Shown here: positions 34,058 to 45,147 of the stretch, in pieces
Layout of the letters: each line of letters begins with the position of its first letter
Position numbering within the stretch: the first letter of the stretch is position 1
Origin: Hericium rajendrae
Taxonomy: Eukaryota > Basidiomycota > Agaricomycetes > Russulales > Hericiaceae
Reading direction: 5' to 3'
Length of the DNA stretch: 64,000 bases
Assembly (NCBI GenBank): GCA_033439255.1
Contig: CM065890.1
Span: 1,116,001 to 1,180,000 of the forward strand
Notes under the pieces: model-generated
What the model was told of the DNA's origin: nothing
Seen by the model: the letters and a program-made list of their open reading frames with translations, nothing else
Database searches by the model: none
Translations under genes and position numbers: made by a program

Positions 34058-37000
34058 CTGCCCTCTTCACACCCCCCCCTCTGCACATATGCCGCCCCCC
34101 CTCCCGCTCCTGCATGTGTTGTACCACCTATACCCATCGCGTCGCGCCAGTCCTCGCATGTGAATGCGCAACGACCCGCAGAGTCGGCGCGCCCGCCCCG
34201 GATCATCCCCGCCACTATCAGCGCGCTTCGCCCCGCCAGCTGTCCGCTGCACTCCACTCACACGTTGCCTTCGACGTCCCTGTCCCCACACTCCGATCGC
34301 TTCGACTTCTCTTCGCTCGTCGAGTTCGACGTCGCGCATATCGTTCATCTCCGGCTGCACTCCGGCCCGGCCCTCATGCGCGCCTTCGTCATAGTCTCGA
34401 TCCCTCCCCCTCCCCGCGGTCATAAGCGTCTTCCCTCCCCCCAGCCTGGGCGCGGAGAGCCGCGATGAGCAGGCACAAGAGGGTTCGCTCGGCGGAGTTG
34501 CAACGGCGGGCATCGCGGCGAAGCGGAGTTCATTGGCGTGGGCACAGGGCGTACGGCATTCGCCGCGCATTCGCCCGACGCACAGGCGGATCGTCTTCCC
34601 ATCCGGGCCCATCGCGCCCTCGCTCAGGCGGCGCCGTTCCCGTCCGCATGCGCGCGATGCGGCCGTAGTCGGTGGCGCACATATACAGTTGCGTTCTGTC
34701 TCTCTTGGTGTATGTGTTGTTGGTCTGCTGTTGTTGTTGCTGTTGCGGTTTCGTCTTGTTTTGTTTGTCTGCTTGCTATGTGCCGTCATCTCTCTCATCT
34801 ATTTGGGTTGTTGTGCTCTAGCCTCGTTCGTTGTAGATGGGGCGCGGGCGCCGTCCCTATGTCTTTTCGTGTCTAATTTCCACCATACTGATCCCCATCC
34901 ACGCACCTTTGTTAACGCTACGTATCACGCCCTTGTTATCGTGCACGAATCCATACACTACATTCGCATACACACTGCATACTCAGCTGCGCATATATCT
35001 ATCCATGGCTGTTCGTGTCTCCCAGCCAATCGCCATTGCAGTGAAGACGCCCGATGTCCCAGGACGATGGTTGTGTACGCAGTTCATCGGGGAGTCTACG
35101 TACACGCGACCGCGTCGCGCTGACATACAGAGCCCGCGTAATACGGCGCAGTGCTCTCACCACCGACATCTGACATGCCACGCCCATGACAGAAGCGAAG
35201 GCCCTGCACCCAGGCCCGCCCATTCGGCATCCGGCATTCCCGTGTGTTGGCGCTTTCGCCGCCGGCGATCCTATGCAGCCTGTCGAGGAAACAACGCTAA
35301 CGCACGCCAACCCGGTAAGCTCGCAAGCTCCGTGCTCCCATCGCGCGAAGGTGGATGTGAGTGTGCGCCATACCTCCTTCCGTGCAGGCCTGTCACCCCC
35401 AATCCTAATCGCAGTACGTGTAGCGCCGCGATCCGATCGGGCCAGCTTCGCGATCGCACTCTATTATGGGCCCATCCCATGGCAGGGTCGTCGTGCCACT
35501 GCCAGGAATAAGTACAGCAGATCGAAGCCCCCTCAGGCTCATGTTGAGGTCGTATGATCTCCAAGTCCGTGATTGCGGTTCTGGAGGTTCGCCGGCGCGT
35601 CCTCGCACGAGTTGACGCCAGGTGCTGCAGTGGCACTGGCACCGAGCGCCCCCGCGCTGCAGAAGCGCACGCAACCCACCCCCTCGCAAGGGCCGCCCGA
35701 CGCGATCTTAGGTCGTATGATGTGATAAGTCCGCGCGTCTGGCCTATCGGAAGCGGCGCGTCGGCGGAGTGCCTTCATCTTGCTCGTTCGGGGCTGCAGA
35801 TGACCAGGCGCAGCCGCGAATGAAAGGACCGAGAATGGGGTCCGAAGGCGCGAGCGTATGTGTATGCATATGGTAGGCATATACGGCCGTAAGGCGGCTG
35901 GCGAGCTCGCTCGTATGCATGTGAGAGCGGTTTGAAATGGACTGAGCTTCGAGACCCGAGCGACGGCAGGGATCAGATGATTGGAGGGAAGGGCGAAGAC
36001 GTCGCGTGTCGTAACTGCCATGGCGAGCCTGGCGAGCGGATTGGACGTCTCGGGCGCGTGGCGCGTAATGTGTACGCACATAACAGTAACAGAAGCCTCG
36101 AAGATGCGGGGCTTGATCCCCCGTTCCAGAAGCACGAGCATGCATGGCATGCTTGTGCGGGGCAGGGCAGCGTCTGTGGGCATTGGCGATGCAGGTTCGG
36201 GCCCAGAACGTACACGGCTAGGACTGCTGGGAAGCTCCTAGCTCGACGGCGCTTTGGATACCGGGGAAGGCAACGCGGCTGTCATATTCTGCACAATGTC
36301 AGAGGCTCTGCGTACATGTCATTGGTCGCTCACCAGGCTTACGAGACTGCAGCCTCGGATTACAGCACGATTTCTGCTGCCGAAATGAATCGCCCGACAC
36401 CGATGCGCGAGTCAGCAGAACCCACACCGCATCGTACCCACTGCACGCCGTGGTCTGGACCGGCTGCTGCGCGAGACGCGCCGGACGGGGCGCCGTAATT
36501 CAGACGTTGGGATGTGATCGAAGGCGGCGCTGCGCTTTGACAGGGTTTGATCGTTGCGCAGGCGTCAGCTCGCAAGTGGGTTGCCGGCGTGCTGTGCGTC
36601 CGTTCAACTCAGTGGCTAGGATCGCACGACGGAATGCAAATATGTCGTACCAGTGCACAGGTCGTGTGCAGCTCGCAAGCTCCGTATGGTAGTGCTGCGG
36701 TTTGACGCATACCTGTATGCGTGTGGGTGTCACGGTGCGAAGGTTCAGAGAAGACCTTGCACAGCAGCGCCGTCGACACTAGAGCTGCGTCGTGAAAGGC
36801 ATCTGTAAAGCGCGCAGCATCAGCGGAAGGTAACGGGGTCGACATCAGGGTGATACAAACGGACATGCAGCACGTACAGCACAAAGCTTGTACAGCGCGA
36901 CCCTTCTAGTTATGTAAAAGCAAGTGAGTTCGATATCTGAATACATAAGTAGAAGACGCAGGAACACGTACGGTATGGTCTAGGCCAATCAATGGCGCCT

Positions 37001-39811
37001 TCGATGGAAGTCCAATTGTTGCCTTGGGAAAGAGTCAAATATCCCGCACCAAGCCTCGACTCTCGAGCGGATGCAGATGGGCTTCATTAATCGTGGAAAG
37101 TCATTCATTTATAGAAGCGCTATGAAATCCCGACTTCACGAGAAAAGTGGCCTAGGCCCTGGTAGTTAAGCTGGAAGCCCGCAGATGCTTGCAGACGATG
37201 ATATGCGGAAGTCGAAGCGCCGCTGGATCATCGACGAACACAACGTACCGCGGCATGACGACGGAATGTTTTCTCCTGCATATTAGCACCGCACATACGA
37301 GCCCACAACGACGTCATCTGTCCAGGACGGCGGCAGACGCACACATGCCCGCTCGCAGCATCTTACGGTATGCACGCCAACAATCCGGGCGGCCACGCAT
37401 CTGCTTATCTCGTGCGTGGACGCGCTAATTGCGTCGAGGCCGTACTGACACCGCACCATGCCAGGCGCACGGCCTGCTCACGTTCGTGCACGGCAAGCAG
37501 TGCGCCTTCGCGGGTCGCAATTGGTCGGATTGGCGCGAAGCCTGGCCTTGCGAATCCGAATCCTGCGAAGGTGTTGGAAATGGCGTCATGCGCTGCGTGT
37601 TATCGGTGTTTTCCAGGGCGACATGACTGTGGAAGACGGAGAAGACGGTGTGATAGAAGTGCCAGAACTATACTGACACAATGAGGAAATATGGGTCCAT
37701 CAATTCCGGTCGGGGTTGTGCTCGCCGGGCTGTATAGCGTTCAAAATTAGCCGTAGCGGTCAGTCTCACGAAGACAGAACATGGCCTTGAATAGAAATTG
37801 CATCTTTCAATGGGCTTGGGATATCATAACCTAGCGTTCGCTTGAGAAGGCCGGGCATTCTTACCGCCGGTATCGCTCTGCGGTGGGTCACGCCTCAACA
37901 GCGCGAGACGTTAGACACGGAATCGACAAGGGAAGCGGTGTCGATCATGACTTGCTCCGAATTTCCGTGAGACTGAGGTGGCTACACCACCTCGTCATGG
38001 GGCCATATTCTACTCAACGTGCTTGTTTCAGGAAGACCCAATTCTATAGGAGGTGATGGTGGCTTGATGTCGGTGCTGCATCGAAGAAATTTAGATGGAC
38101 ATGTGTGTGTACTTCCTCGACGCCTTGATGAACCTTAGATTCTGTGATTCAGAAAGCTCGTGAGAGGAATCCCATGATAAGAAGCTGCACGTTTGAACGC
38201 TCGTTGGGGCTTCACCTTCGGAGACAGTCACAGAGTAGGGCTCTCGAATGCGACAAGAATGGGATAGCCAGTCGCACTTGGAGAATCACGGACCGACCTA
38301 TGCGTATGATGAGGCAGGTGCGGCGGCTTACAAGGCCAGACTTGGGCCCAGACCGGCGGGCATCTGACCATGCATTGGCGCCAGCGCACGCAGTTGACGG
38401 CAGGTCGAGAGAGTAATGGGGACCTGAGAAGTCAGGAAGACTATGAATAGCAATCGGTGGATCTTGTGCGCCCAATTTAACGTTCGACCCTGCGCGAAGA
38501 CGTGCAAGATGTGAAATGCATGTCACAGAGACGTCGAATGCGAAAGACATAAGTCATTCAAACTGATTCAAGCTGAGGAAGGACTTGCACGAACCGGCGC
38601 ACGAACACCAGACGGGGTTAGTGGGGTTAACGGCCCGCCTATTCCCACCCTATTCTTGCAGAGAGAGATATTTGGCGGTCGGTCGCCTGTCCGGTTAGTA
38701 TTGGAGAGAAAAGTTATGAGAGATGGCTACGAAGGCCCCGATAATGCTGAGGTAGAAGGAAAACGAGAAAAATCAGGATCATTGACAGGATTGGAACTTG
38801 CATAATTACTGCTCAATTTCCGGCAGCAAAACCAAAGAGCAGAAATTTAAAAAGAGGCCTTGAGGACCTAAACCTGAAAAGGTGCGATGGTCGTATACAG
38901 CGCGAAAATACGCAGGCGCCGTCCGTAAGAAAGGTCAGCTACCGGTAATTATCGCAAAGCGGTCGACCTGTGCTCAAGTCGCAAGCTATAGAAGAATGCT
39001 CCATGAGACGTCTCATCGCGAAGTTGGCGAACCCAAGGGGAAACTTAGCTTCGAGGCCCTGGTATTCCGTACATGGTAATATACATGGTAGAGAGTCCGA
39101 CGAGGCTTTCCAAGGTTAGCTTGCTTTGCGCACGCTGAAGGGGTTCGAGCGTAGCGCGGTCGGACAGGCTGCAGCGGTCAAGATCTAATCAGCCTGAATT
39201 TACAAGCGAGATTGACCCAAGAGGAAGGAAGCCATGTGCATGGCGATAACATGCACTATCCATGTTCCATTTGGCTGTCTTCAAAGAGTATGGCCAGAAT
39301 GCTGAGGAACACCATGAAACAGGAGTAGAACGGCGGCAACAGATCGCGATGATCCCAGCGATTATCTGTCGGCCATGGCTAAAAGTGCTAAATGCAATAC
39401 GCAAGCAAGGGGACTCAGAACATGCGATAGAAAGCAATACCTTCGGCGAGCGTTCGATCGAGATGCGGGTCCGCAGATTATTGGAAAGTCTAGAACGAAA
39501 CACATCTGCCGGGAAGCACTGATCTGAAACGAAGTTTTCTGATAGAGAATATGCTAGACAGGTGGACAATACCGTGTTGTGGCTATAAGAGTAGACCGTG
39601 CGGATGCGTTGTGTCGACAGAGCCCAAACCAGGTTGCCCTTGATCTGAAAGGTAGGATCACGGTAGGTTGCATTGCATCGCATTATTGCCTTGTCTTCAC
39701 CAGTTGCTCTAACCTTCAGAATGTCGCTGGTATAGGCCGCAGTAGAAAGCATTGGTATAAGGTGAGAACTGAATTCGAGTCGGGACTTCTGGGATCAGAG
39801 CACGAAGCCGC
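34058..39811. other. Second gene-poor region
   Basis: No domain-bearing or convincingly spliced gene is visible. Frames on both strands at 34.1-34.8 kb are Arg/Ser-rich and cover the probable 3' UTR of the 63-aa gene. A 187-codon ATG-started frame on the minus strand (39752-39189) lacks any recognised motif. AT content rises from about 36.9 kb onward. It may be a relic of degraded repeats. Confidence 0.45.
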
Positions 39812-39819
39812 CACGAGAA
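39812..39819. repeat. Left 8-bp target-site duplication (CACGAGAA)
   Basis: CACGAGAA directly abuts the left end of the inverted-repeat element and recurs exactly at 40598-40605. Confidence 0.85.
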
Positions 39820-40597
39820 AGGACCCCGGATTATTAGGACTTATCTCATGTCGTGGTCCGGACATTTTTTGGGCCTTTTGACCAAAAAAGCCATGTTCAA
39901 GTCCGGACAAATCGACCCCCTGCTGGCCGGGAGGCCATGTACGTGGTCCGGACATGAGATAGCAGGTACCGGATAACCCATGTAAGAGTCCGGACACTGG
40001 CCCCAACCCACACCAATCCATACAAGCATCAGGTACACCTTCGGCAACGGCAGGCAACAGCACACCGAAGCATGATCAAAATCGCGCGAAAAACGGTTTC
40101 CAGCATTGTTCGTCGGGGCGGCGTTCTCCCTCACGCGTCGATCGGCCAGGGTTTGGCCGCAAATATGCCCTATCCGGTTGGCGGATCACTAGATAATGCT
40201 CAAGATTCGTGTATTCGCGTGGGCATGAAGGAGAGAGTTGTTGACACATGTCCAGCTGCCGCAGCGCACGGCGAGGGTTTGTTGTTTGCCATGCCGCAAT
40301 AACCAATGTAACACCCATTGCCATCCTGTTTGGCCGAAAATACAACATCAAGCCTCTCAGTGACTCGCGACGCTTCCAGGAAGCGGCGCGAGCTCGATTT
40401 CTGCATTCTGGGGCGATTTTTGCGAAAATCGGCCCACCAGCAATCGTGTACATAGTCCGGACAAATCAAGCCAGGCCAGCCGGAAGCCATGTCCAGTCCG
40501 GACAAAAACTCGCCCCAACCGACCTCCAGTCCGGACATTTTTTGGGGCCGATTTTGGAAATTATGACATGGCCTTTCTACTGATTATCCGGGGTCCT
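39820..40597. mobile_element. Non-autonomous DNA transposon (hAT-like MITE), 778 bp
   Basis: The ends are inverted repeats: AGGACCCCGGATTATTAG on the left and AGGACCCCGGATAATCAG read from the right (16 of 18 identical). Each is followed after 9 nt by CATGTC. The element is bounded by an exact 8-bp direct repeat. An 8-bp target duplication is the mark of hAT elements, and also occurs in some Mutator-type and P elements. Seven copies of the palindrome GTCCGGAC lie near the ends, at 39856, 39901, 39946, 39988, 40455, 40496 and 40529, as expected of transposase-binding subterminal repeats. No transposase frame is present, so mobilisation would need a helper element elsewhere. The right end is only 130 bp from the SDH5 start codon. 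Confidence 0.88.
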
Positions 40598-40605
40598 CAC
40601 GAGAA
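40598..40605. repeat. Right 8-bp target-site duplication (CACGAGAA)
   Basis: Exact copy of 39812-39819, placed immediately after the right terminal inverted repeat. Confidence 0.85.
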
Positions 40606-40726
40606 CCAGTTTGTTGCAAGCGGTATGTTTTTTTCCCACGGAAACTACCTCCGTCAGCGCTGTCCGGCTTCCGAAACTTGTCTCCACGACGTTCACGCAC
40701 TACTTGCATCTGCAAAGTCAGTACCA

Positions 40727-41314
40727 ATGTCGTCCATCTCACGCTCAATAATCGCTGGCGCACGGCATGCAAAGATGCGGCACCTATCCACTACGCCTTT
40801 GTGCCGCAAAGATCCATGGCCGCTTCCCCACACGCCAGAACACCTAGCCTCAACTACCACTCCGGCGGACATTCCACCTCTCCCGCCTTTACCGCGTCCG
40901 AACGAGATAATAGAGACGACACGTGCACGTCTCCTTTATCAGAGCCGTAAGCGAGGGACGCTGGAGAGCGATTTGCTGTTGAGCACGTTCGCGCAGGAGA
41001 AGCTCGGCGACATGGACGCTGAAGAGCTTCGGGCATATGATAAAGTGAGTCGACTCCCTTCCCACCTAGAACATTGTTTTGTGTTGTCTCCGGTTTCTGT
41101 GTCTTTTTATGCTTAGCCCAGAACTTGCAACGACCCTCGAAGCTGACATCCATTTCTCCAGCTGCTAGATGAACCGGACTGGGACATCTACTACTGGGCG
41201 ACCAACAAGCGTACACCACCAGAGCGGTGGGCGGATTCCGCGATATTGGAGAAGCTCAGAGTGCATGCGAGAAATGAGGGGAAGGCCGTTCGGCGCATGC
41301 CTGATTTGCCTTGA
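40727..41314 (+). CDS. SDH5: Succinate dehydrogenase assembly factor 2 (Sdh5/SDHAF2)
   Basis: Two exons (40727-41044 and 41162-41314) give 156 aa. Sdh5 helps attach FAD covalently to the flavoprotein subunit Sdh1 of complex II in the mitochondrial matrix. The N-terminus is a presequence: residues 1-28 are basic and Ser-rich, without acidic residues ([20 protein letters not shown]). The family core is [20 protein letters not shown], then [35 protein letters not shown]. This is the highly conserved Sdh5 signature, and the helix bundle is complete to [16 protein letters not shown]. The intron (41045-41161) is 117 nt, longer than its neighbours. A transposon ends about 130 bp upstream of the ATG, so the promoter is either inside the element or squeezed into that gap. 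Confidence 0.95.
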
Positions 41315-41747
41315 TGCTGTATGTACCAGTGCCAGTGGACATCTCTTGCTTGGCTGCACGAGATCACAACAGGGAATACACAGTCTTTGCTGCCGTTTTC
41401 TGATAGAGTGGGAGCGTGTTTGCGTGGTCGATGGCCAGGCCAGTGTCTTGAGTATACTGGAACTGCTCGAGGGCAAGGCGCTTAGGGTATTTGATTTTGT
41501 ATCCATTCAGCGCTAGTGACAGGTGATCACCATCATTGATCCCGGAAACAGTATTGCTGCATTCTGCCGCACGCCGGAAACCTCTGGCCTGGCACTCATC
41601 AACAAATACTCAACCGGGTATCTTGACGACACCCCGGGATTCGCCTCTCCATCTGGAAGTGCCATCAGGGCTTCCTAGTGGTACATTCGGACGCCGTACT
41701 TAACATTTCGCATCCAGATCTTCTTTTGAACCGCAACATACGCCAAC
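41315..41747. other. Spacer between SDH5 and ABM-like copy 2
   Basis: Same-strand spacer. It holds the SDH5 3' UTR and the promoter of the next gene. No gene is seen. Confidence 0.45.
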
Positions 41748-42537
41748 ATGCCTACAACGCTAGAAATCGTGCATTGGCCCGCTAATGAGGCGTTTGCACA
41801 GGACAACACCATCCTCAAACCCGTGGGCGACGCGATCACATCGTTCCAGGGCGTGCAGGGGTAAATACTTCACTGCGAATCTGAGCGGGGAGCGCACAGA
41901 CTTACTACTTAAATGGAGGGTTTGGTACGGCCAGCAGGTTGAGGAGACTCGCGTCTACATCGCCATCGGTGCGTTTGCATGCCCTTGTGCCTGATGCAGA
42001 TGTCGACTGCGACTGATCACGGGTTATATAGCGTGGGGGACGATGGATGTGCACAAAGCCTTCGTCGCCGGCGAAGGGAACATCGACAAGGTGCGCCCTG
42101 CGCTCGAACGCATGCTCGCCGAGGGCGCCAGCCGCCAGATGTTCCACGGGCAATTCGACGGCGAGGGCATGCCGTTCGCCGTCCTGAGTGCGCCGGTGAC
42201 CGAGATCGGGATCGTCACTCCGAAGGCGGGCCATGAAGACGTCGTGAAGAGTATCTTGACAAAGCTCACTGCGCTCTTGAACGAGTCGGAAAGTCCGGCG
42301 GTCGGTGGTGTTTTCGCGCCTATCGTTGAGAGGGAGGGTTCATACCTGCTCCTGATCGGCTGGAACAGTGTGGAGGTACGTTTTATCGTTTCGTCTGAGT
42401 CAACTTGGTGTTGAGGCTGATGAATCCTTGGCATCTAGGATAAGTGGGCGAAGAGTCTGCAGATCATGGAAGAGTTATTGGGGAATGCTGAGGTTACTCT
42501 TTCCCACGTCAAGCTTTTGCAGCACGAAAGTGTATGA
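41748..42537 (+). CDS. Alpha+beta-barrel (ABM-like) protein, copy 2 (intact)
   Basis: Four exons (41748-41860, 41919-41968, 42032-42375 and 42439-42537) give 201 aa. It starts MPTTLEIVHWPANEAFAQDN and continues VWYGQQVEETRVYIAIAW, VAGEGNIDKVRPALERMLAEG, MPFAVLSAPVTEIGIVTPKAGHE, GVFAPIVEREGSYLLLIGWNSVE, and ends DKWAKSLQIMEELLGNAEVTLSHVKLLQHE. The paired hydrophobic strands ending in I-G-W and the helix before DKWAK fit a two-half alpha+beta barrel. It is the founder or nearest intact relative of the two broken copies downstream, and shares exon lengths of 113 and 50 nt with copy 1. No signal peptide is present. A small cytosolic stress or heme/antibiotic-monooxygenase-like protein is a reasonable inference, but no active site is identified. 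Confidence 0.82.
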
Positions 42538-42974
42538 TTTTCCTCGCACACTAGAGCCAATAGCATGCACCGCAGAAAAACGACGTCCATGGAAGCATCA
42601 AAAGCGACCGACGCGCTTCACTGGAGTAACAAACCAGAGGTTTTTGACCATATGGTTCAAAGATAGCATCCTCGAAGCCGAACAATCCGGGCGCTTCTAT
42701 CAGAACCCGATGTCTATGCAAGAGGCGGAAAATTGCATACTCGACTTCTGCGTTGTCAAATTTCGAGAGACGGGTGAAGACGGGTCGCCAGCCTACGGAA
42801 AGTGCCGGTCACTCGAAATAGTAACCTTCAGAACTTGCTTCATCTTGAAAGTGATGTCCATCAATGCATCATATATGGGCATCAGCTATGATGATCCTGA
42901 CGTATGAAGTAGAGTTTGGCCTTTAACCCACCTTTCAAAGACTTAGTACACTGGGCAAGTGTTTTTCATTGGCC

Positions 42975-43135
42975 ACGTTGAAGCATCACTAACATTATTC
43001 TGAATCTGCAAGTATTCATGACGGTCTCTGGCCGATGTCGCTGGAGCTTGGATGGTTGTCCGTGAATCTTATTCATTGTGCACGTTAGTTGCTCTATCCG
43101 GTATCCGGCCATCTGATCGGAAGATAGAACTAACG
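42975..43135 (+). repeat. Diverged segmental repeat, upstream copy
   Basis: Similar in order and spacing to 46540-46700. It lies downstream of an ABM-like gene in both places, so it most likely marks the edge of the duplicated unit. Confidence 0.55.
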
Positions 43136-43487
43136 GAACGCACGCCTCTGCTCCCTCGTCTAGCAAGCAGCGCGCAGCCGTGACTACGCGTACGTTCCGA
43201 GCTTACTGGGAGCTCTCGGGCCTCGTCCACTGAAACGCCAAGTGGTGCTTTGGTCTTTTGATTGGACTCACTTGCAACGTCGCTCCGCCAAGAAGACGCT
43301 CGAGACAGGCCCACGCAGGATACAGCCTAAGTATGAATTATTAGTGGTTCAACAATCCTGCAAGATTTGGAAGACTGTCGGGCGCTCCAAGAGTGCTTTG
43401 TCAAAGTCTGACTTCACATAATCACCCTTATCGGCGTAGAAACGCCATCGGAGCTTTTTGAGTTCCTGATAACGAGTCTAGACGCAG

Positions 43488-43497
43488 TATATAAATA
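43488..43497 (+). promoter_or_regulatory. TATA box of ABM-like copy 3
   Basis: TATATAAATA lies 59 bp before the ATG at 43556. The promoter motif is intact even though the coding region is broken. Confidence 0.5.
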
Positions 43498-43555
43498 CTC
43501 GCGACAGATATACTATATTGTCAGTTGAGTCTCATTCTCTGCTCAATACATTGAC

Positions 43556-44330
43556 ATGCCTTCAAACCTCGAAACTGTGTCCATCCTCGCCAACAAGGTG
43601 TTCGCAAAGGAAAACATTGTCCTCAAATCCGGAGCCGATATTCTCGTGCTTGCTCTGGGTGTACAAAAGTGAGTATGATATTGATTTTATCAGAGACTCT
43701 CGCACTAATGTCCTGTATAGGATACGGTACGGCCAAGAGGTCAAGGAAGTCCGTGCATACTTTGCCATCGGTGCGCCGAACCTCAACGCCCGCTTGCGAG
43801 ACACACCTTGTCCTCATCTGACCATGAGCTATGCAGCTTGGGACTCGCTGGACGACCATAATTCTCTCATGGCTGGCGAGGGGAACGTCGATAAAGTGCG
43901 GGGTTCGATCGAGCCCATTATCGCCAGGGGCACCACCCGTGACATGATCAACATGCACTTCGAGGTCGAGGGGGCGCCGTTCTCCGTTCTCAGCGTACCG
44001 GTCACCGAGTTCGGCATCGTCACGCCGAAGGCGGGCCATGAAGCCGAGATGAAGAACATCTTGACCAAGCTCACTGCGTGGATGAGTCGGAGAGCGCCGC
44101 GGTTAGTGGTGTCTTTGCGCCCGTCGTTGAAAAGGAAGGCTCGTATTTGCTTCTGGTCGGCTGGAACAGCGTAGAGGTGCGTCCGCAAAGCGATTTTTCG
44201 CTGCACATGCTAACGGATTTGAGGTCTTTAGGAAAAGTCTACGAAAGGTTTATAGATTCAGGAAGAGTTGTTGGTATATGCCGAAGTCTCATTTTCCCAT
44301 GTGAAGCTCTTGCAGCGCGAAGGGGCATAA
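43556..44330 (+). pseudogene. ABM-like copy 3, broken by a 4-nt deletion and a stop
   Basis: The exon layout matches copies 1 and 2: 43556-43668 (113 nt), 43721-43770 (50 nt), 43837-44176 and 44232-44330. The reading is intact through AGEGNVDKVRGSIEPI and PVTEFGIVTPKAGHEAEMKN. At 44079-44083, five bases replace the nine found in copy 2, so the frame shifts. Downstream sequence still reads in the other frame as SGVFAPVVEKEGSYLLLVGW. The last exon also has an in-frame TAG at 44253-44255, where copy 2 has a glutamine codon. Splice sites and the TATA box remain good, so a truncated product could still be made. The damage looks young compared with copy 4. Confidence 0.82.
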
Positions 44331-45147
44331 TTCAGTCGAAAGACACTGATCCCAAACCCATGTCATCAAACTTATGCATGATTAGTATGCTTCCCATTCA
44401 CAGCTCACGAAATAAAGAGCTCAGCTCTCTTTACCTGGATACCTGGATACCTGGAAGGCCAAAAGTCAGTCTGGACACGGTCCTCGACGTGATGTAGATC
44501 TTCCTTCGTTCCTTGATGCGCGATCAACCCCCTTCCGACATGCGCATAGCAGGTTATCCTATACCACGGCTGCCTTATTTGTCACCAAAGGTTTTATCCT
44601 AATGCATCGGCAAGGGCTTACAACTCGCTCTTCCGGACCTCCATGTTCTGGTTCCGCCGACTTGCAGCGGGTGATAACTCTTCAGCCACTGGGCATCGAC
44701 ACCGGATCCTCGAAGTCTTCATCGGCTGCTGAAGCATCTGTCCAGGCCTTTCCAAGGCGTTTCGCACTCTATGAGACCAAATGCTGGCATGTGATCTACG
44801 GCCGACCGGCTGGTAAAGTACTCGCAGTCCTTCGCATTGATTGCCTGGTGACAGCAACTTTATCCTTGAACAGATGTACGCTCCAGCCGTACCGCCTAAA
44901 CTCTTTGACCTGCTGGAGGTGTAAAATGACCAGACTTGGGCAGATTGGCGGACTTGGCCATGTGCTCCGTTGTGTTTTGCTCATAACGCTAGGTCGTCGG
45001 GCACTTTGTCAACGGATACCCTCAAACACCTCAGACCGTCGGGACTTTCATCGCAGCGATCCTTTCCCGGGGCTCCATCAGCGTGTACGGAACATTGCGT
45101 CCATTTCATGTGGATAGTTGGTTAGATTTCATTCGCTATATGCCGAC
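44331..45147. other. Spacer between ABM-like copies 3 and 4
   Basis: No gene is recognised. The 171-codon open frame at 44.6-45.1 kb has no family resemblance and no splice logic. Confidence 0.45.

Larger units (their letters stand above)
42538..43555. other. Spacer between ABM-like copies 2 and 3 with a duplicated segment
   Basis: About 42975-43135 resembles 46540-46700 downstream of the array. Shared blocks include GCATCACYAA, TTCTGAAT(C/T)(T/C)GCAAGT, CATCTGATCGG against CGTCTGATGAA, and ATAGAACT. A TATA box (TATATAAATA, 43488-43497) precedes copy 3. No independent gene is recognised. Confidence 0.5.

Noticed and set aside
34067-34798. 243-codon minus-strand frame in the gene-poor region
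   Set aside because: Low-complexity Arg/Gly product that overlaps the 3' part of the 63-aa gene on the other strand; no family resemblance.
39189-39752. 187-codon ATG-started frame on the minus strand
   Set aside because: No domain, no splice partners and a random-looking composition; a frame of this length is expected by chance in a window this size.
25641-39811. Mating-type (pheromone/receptor or homeodomain) locus
   Set aside because: The gene-poor DNA prompted the idea, but no homeodomain, Ste3-type receptor or CAAX-ending short frame with supporting context was recognised, and the usual flanking genes are absent.
40072-40583. Possible transposase inside the MITE
   Set aside because: Frames of 76-125 codons inside the element show no DDE, BED or hAT dimerisation motif.
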